A stretch of DNA of 64,000 nucleotides, from the NCBI GenBank assembly GCA_019843655.1, contig JACDQD010000106.1, positions 1,736,001 to 1,800,000 of the forward strand. The letters run 5' to 3'. Position numbers and translations under genes: made by a program. This DNA comes from Lethocerus indicus. Lineage: Eukaryota; Arthropoda; Insecta; Hemiptera; Belostomatidae. Within the stretch, counting starts at the first letter, position 1; each line of letters begins with the position of its first letter. Below, piece after piece: positions 59,814-64,000 of the stretch. The notes under the pieces were generated by a model, which was given only the letters and a program-made list of their open reading frames with translations, was not told where the DNA came from and did no database searches.

Positions 59814-59854
59814 GCAAGAAGGTTTTTATCCATGTGACCCACTGTCTCCGGACA
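59814..59854 (+). repeat. Copy 2 of a short repeat shared with 40238-40279
   Basis: This segment starts two bases after the LINE frame's stop and shares GCAAGAAGG, a T-rich run and an identical 16-base CCACTGTCTCCGGACA with 40238-40279. Its place right after the ORF2 remnant suggests that it is 3' untranslated sequence of the element. Confidence 0.45.
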
Positions 59855-61227
59855 AGTAGATTAAATCTTTAAGGCATCTCTCATTTTCGGTAGACAACGC
59901 CTTCACGCAGCTTGACGGAGATCGAGGAAACGCATGCCTATGAATCGAGGAAATAATTGTCCCAGGATGAAGACGACATACATTAGTTAGACCTTAATTT
60001 ATATAATAAAGAATGAGTAACCAAGGAGTTTGAGTGATGTTTGAGCGAAAATGTTCAACAGACGAGAGAATAGACTAAAAAACGTTTCTGTAAGTTTTGT
60101 AATGCTTCAACACACAAAATATTTATGACTCGAAATTCATCGTTGTTTGTACCGATAAGTAAATGGTGATTTCTATTCATTCAGTATTATCAATCGTGTA
60201 TAGGTCTCTTTTCTTAAACTTTGTGCCTACCGTCTGTGCACACTAGTATTGCAAGCAAAACTAATGTTCTAAATCTGAAACAGTTGAACAGTTTGAAATG
60301 TATTATTTGTTTTTATTTTAGCTTACTATTGCAGGCAGTCACATGTGCGAGTTTTTAGGTCTGACCTGCTCGGTTCAGTTTTACAGCGGTAGCATTTCTA
60401 TAACAATAGATTAGTGGGATGGAAAACGATTCGAGTATTAATCAGCAATTCACCGTTAACAGAAAGCGAACTATATGGGACAAAACCTGTCAGAGAAGTA
60501 ATAGAAAAATTTCTTCCAACAAGTAATTGCTTAATATATATCATAAATGATACAGTTTAACATTAATGCAGCCCGTAAAACAGTCCGTGACTCTTCATTC
60601 TTATCTACTCCTGACACAGCATAAAAGGGCACCTGTGACCGAAACCATATTTCCCGCTCGAGATGTGTCTTTCCCTGGGACGGTTGGAAAATAAATAACA
60701 CGATTCGTATCGCGGGCATTTCGTGCGGTGGGAAATATTTTCGTGGAACCGGGTTTCCCGGCGGATCGTTTCGTGGTCGGGGTAAAGGAGCGAGGCCGTG
60801 GACCGAGGAAGACGGGGAGGGCGGACCCGATGTCGAGGAATTCCATTCCTAGAGCCGACCTTCCAGATATGGGGAGGGCCGCTTGTCGGCTGGAATTTTT
60901 TCCAGCCCCCCCAACATCTATATCAAGTATATGATGAGGCGACGATCGTATATTTCAGTTCCATTGGCGTAGGCGGGTTTTCGGGCTTACCTTGATTCCA
61001 TTCACTGGCTCCCTTATCCGGGCTCCCTTCATGAGGATCCTAACTTTCGGGCGACGCTTTACTGTCTCGCTACAAGGAACAATATCGAATATCATTAATT
61101 ATAATAATGCGAAAGGTATAGGACTAAATTCTGTTCGGCCGTTGTGGGACGTATTTGCCTATCGGGGTTGGGGATCGTCTCGGGGCATATGTTTGGAGGT
61201 TTGCGTTATGGGAACCTTATACGGGAC

Positions 61228-61230
<3 letters not shown>
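59855..61230. other. Noncoding DNA, nothing supported
   Basis: AT-rich to about 60700, then a CpG-rich patch (60720-60900) open on both strands without motifs. No exon or RNA gene is seen. Confidence 0.5.

Positions 61231-61232
<2 letters not shown>

Positions 61233-61261
<29 letters not shown>
61233..61261 (+). repeat. (GA)n microsatellite
   Basis: About 14 uninterrupted GA units. Confidence 0.9.
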
Positions 61262-61263
<2 letters not shown>

Positions 61264-61512
61264 TGTAAACAGGCGGCCAACTTTATTGAGGAGGGGAAGA
61301 GGACAAATTAAATCCAATGGGGAAGCCCAAACGAGTGGTCTGCGACTGTTCTCCCATCAGGTAATCCATTTATATTAGGTTGCCCGTATAACAACAAGTT
61401 TATCTCTGCTGGGACCGTACGTACATTCAATGGAGATAACCGAACCCAATATTGACAGAATGAAGCGATGAGGGGCGCCCATAAACTCCAGGACCTCAAT
61501 TAGAAAACAATA

Positions 61513-61627
61513 TTACCAAATTACTATTATTTGATGATGCGATTATAAATATACAATTATTACAGTTGTTAAAAATTAGGTCTAGAATATAGAAAAGAGC
61601 AATAATCAAATAATAGTAATTTGGTAA
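61513..61627. repeat. 23-bp perfect inverted repeat with 69-nt spacer
   Basis: TTACCAAATTACTATTATTTGAT (arm 61513-61535) is the exact reverse complement of 61605-61627. Pairing can extend imperfectly inward through GCA/TGC with one bulge. The spacer is AT-rich and without clear structure. The size (115 bases) suits a small MITE-like element or a long hairpin RNA precursor. No target-site duplication is evident at the ends, and the arms match no transposon or microRNA that I recognise. Confidence 0.65.
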
Positions 61628-64000
61628 ATTTTTTCCCCTCTCTTCGCTTGGGTTTTAACGATTTCATTTCTTAATTACTTACTTATTAAAATTAAATTCT
61701 GGATCTCTGTTACTGTTACTAGTTTATTGAGTTCAATAAACATAGATAGCTCGGTTATTCGCCACTTTCCTAGGTATTAGCTAGCGATTGGATAGTAATT
61801 GACTAAGTTGAAATCACTCCGGCACAATGGAATACCGTTAATTTGAGCGATCCGCGTTACGAATTAATAGACTGATCCGAACTGGGCTCGATGGAAATTG
61901 AAATTCATTCTGGGCCAGGGTCCGCTCGGTGCACGTAACGCGGGGGCCGGCTTTACGTGAGAGGGCCCACGTAGCCCACGCAACAGGGCGGTCTGTCCGC
62001 CCGGAGAAAACACCGCCAAGGGAAGTCACAGGCGGCCGCAATAACCGTGAGTCAATCCGGAAAGGGATACCGGAGTGTGCGGATATTCCGGGGATATTCT
62101 GGTTTTTTAATTTTATCTGCGCAACAATGAGGAGGAGAATTTCCTCGTGGGGAACTTCATAGCTGGACTCATGACTAAGAGTATCGGGCGTAAAGGTCTT
62201 TATGGCAATAAAATATATGGTTGTTAAAAGAAAGCCAGCGACGTACATTTTCTTTAAACAATGGAATAAAAAAAATTTATGGCACTGTCGCCTATGCGAG
62301 TAGAAGTAATGAAAATGTAGACAGTAGACTGTATAAACTGTCCTGATAGTTTTATTTCTGCGGCCATCAGTAGTACAAGGGCTCCCACATTATTGATTAT
62401 GCGTAACCAAATACTACTGGGGCCACAATTAACCGCACTCCGCAAATGGGATCCAGAGATCCGTGCACGTGATAGAAACGCTTAAGTTTCAATTACCATA
62501 AATGAAATTGACATGAGTTCAAGTCCATCTGAACGTTACGCGTAGCTACTTTTTCGATACAGCTCAATTTCTAAATCATTGGAGAGAATGACGGGAAGAC
62601 CCCGAGACAGGAAATTCAAGAGGTTGTGAAATAATCAAATGACAGTACAACAGTAAAGTTTCAAATGTCTATAAGAATCGACGAACAATTTCTTTACGGA
62701 ACTTAAAAACGCTTCACAATTATTTTGAACTGGCGCTGACAGCAATTTAAAATTCAACCGTGAGGTGACAACCGATAATTTCTTATTGTCACGCGGGACG
62801 ACTGTGACCCAGTTGGTTTCCGTGACCCCGTCCTACCTGCCGCTATTAGAGTTTCGGATGAAACGCCTGGGAGAAACTGCAGGCGTCATGCCGGAGTGCG
62901 TCACTTGTTCTTCGCCCAACGCGTCACCGTATCGCCCGTCCGAGTGTTTCCCTTTCGAAATTGGTCCCATTGGCGCGACCTGACATATGAGTCACGTTGT
63001 TCTTCTCGGAGAGTCACTGATCCCCTCCCCCGTTCGTGATTTACCCGCCGGCGCGTCCTAGAAAAATCCCACCCGGTTATTAGGTCGGCGCCTCCGATCG
63101 CCGTCCAAATTTCCATACTCGCTTTCTCCGGTCCGACAACACTTTAAAGTAACTTATGCAAAGTAAATACGCGAACCAAAATGACGCATTACGCGGACGG
63201 TTTTAGAAATCGGAGGAAAGATTGTTGACAACTAGGATGTTCTTTGGACTAAATAAACATTTAAGATTCTCTTGAAGCGGTCCCAGAATACAGTTACTGC
63301 CCGGCGTCCTCTACTGTATTTAGGGCGTAGAACACGGACTGATTAAAATATGAATTAGTGTATACATTGTTGCATACAAAGTACTACTGAATACGTACCG
63401 CTTTGGAATATTTCATAAACGTTAAATTACTTAATAACAATGTTATCACCGTATTTCTTTTTGCCAGAGATATGACAATCTTGATACAAAAGCAATATTC
63501 ATAAAAGTCGCACTAAAATGGAAATAAGAAATTCTCACCTAGAAATTTAAAATGAAAAGTACGGCTCCATTTTTTACGTTATTATTTCACAGTAGAAACT
63601 GAATTAAATGTGATATCTCTCAGTATAACGAACATGACATACTACTCGAATATACTATAATAGGCACTTGTTATACTTAAGAATACATTAATATGAAATA
63701 ATGTGTTACATTTCTTATAATTAAAATGAGAATCGAACAGTTTCCATTTTACCGGCCTAATTCAGCGATCATAAACGTCGGCGCCCCATTGCGTTTTCCT
63801 ATGTCAGCATTATCGTAAAACCTGTCCTCCTCGGTCCCGTTTCAATGAATATAGATTAACTAGTAAAATTTATGACTAATATTTCCATACGGATATTATT
63901 ATCGATAATAACACAAACGTACTTGACACGTAACTTGTAATATATAAAATATTTTTAGAGGGGTCGAATTTTATTTATGCTCTATGTATCTATCAAATAT
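61628..64000. other. Noncoding DNA to the window end
   Basis: AT-rich with a CpG-rich patch at 61900-62100. Plus- and minus-strand open frames of 60-136 codons carry no domain. A 16-bp palindrome TTATTATCGATAATAA lies at 63896-63911, containing the insect DRE-like core TATCGATA. No gene is visible. Confidence 0.5.

Noticed and set aside
60992..61378. 128-codon plus-strand frame ending near CATCAG|GTAATC
   Set aside because: Much of the frame passes through the (GA)n microsatellite, which is open in any phase without stops, and the rest has no motif.
61374..61400. ATTAGGTTGCCCG, similar to the ends of mariner-type transposons
   Set aside because: No matching inverted end and no transposase remnant were found nearby. 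A 13-base resemblance is expected by chance in 64 kb.
1..64000. Search for CRISPR arrays, prokaryotic operons, ribosome binding sites and rho-independent terminators
   Set aside because: No regularly spaced direct repeats, no dense co-directional genes and no stem-plus-T-tract structures were found. The window is eukaryotic in character.

Overview
This looks like about 64 kb of nuclear DNA from an animal, most likely an arthropod. The coding density is very low. I see GT-AG splice-like signals, long (TA)n, (GA)n and (CT)n microsatellites, abundant CpG in islands set between AT-rich stretches, and one decayed non-LTR (LINE) retrotransposon tail of the kind common in insects. I see no operon-like gene packing, no rRNA or tRNA, and no gene I can name. 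No open reading frame exceeds about 167 codons, which is what chance would give in a window this size, so most of the window is best read as intergenic or intronic DNA. The lineage is an inference from composition and one transposon motif, not a firm call.

Layout. The first 3 kb hold the strongest gene-like signals on the plus strand. These are a candidate first coding exon ending in a CAG|GTAAAA donor (1508-1767), a GC box touching a GCGCATGCGC palindrome (1829-1848), and two short terminal-exon-like segments. Both segments end in the same peptide, PD[T/Q]LDPTGLY-stop, with almost all differences at synonymous positions (2362-2421 and 2559-2603). They are followed by an ATG in strong context lying directly on a GTAAGT donor (2769-2778). 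From 3 to 16 kb, CpG-rich islands carry overlapping open frames on both strands, homo-G/C tracts, G-quadruplex motifs, a (TA)n microsatellite and a compact potential pseudoknot near 9.6 kb. At 16178-16321 lies a clean 48-codon, frame-preserving cassette-exon candidate. Between 16 and 40 kb there is little but AT-rich DNA (especially 20-21.3 kb) with scattered regulatory-looking motifs, including a CRE palindrome beside a YY1/Pho-like site at 23.15 kb. From 40 to 54 kb there are two more splice-bounded open segments, a pair of ATGCAAAT octamers in a CpG-rich block at 43.4-43.6 kb, and a diverged repeat pair (44.1 and 53.4 kb). From 59 to 61.7 kb lie the LINE remnant, a 3' segment that recurs at 40.2 kb, a (GA)n tract and a 23-bp perfect inverted repeat with a 69-nt spacer.

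How the parts relate. If 1508-1767 is a real exon, its reading phase would allow it to join a start at position 2540 in the second terminal segment, but the shared-peptide pair cannot be assigned to a known protein. The other exon candidates are isolated, unnamed and could be chance. I found no recognisable multi-gene system. The most interesting items are the duplicated terminal-exon pair, the 48-codon cassette, the two diverged repeat families and the inverted repeat.
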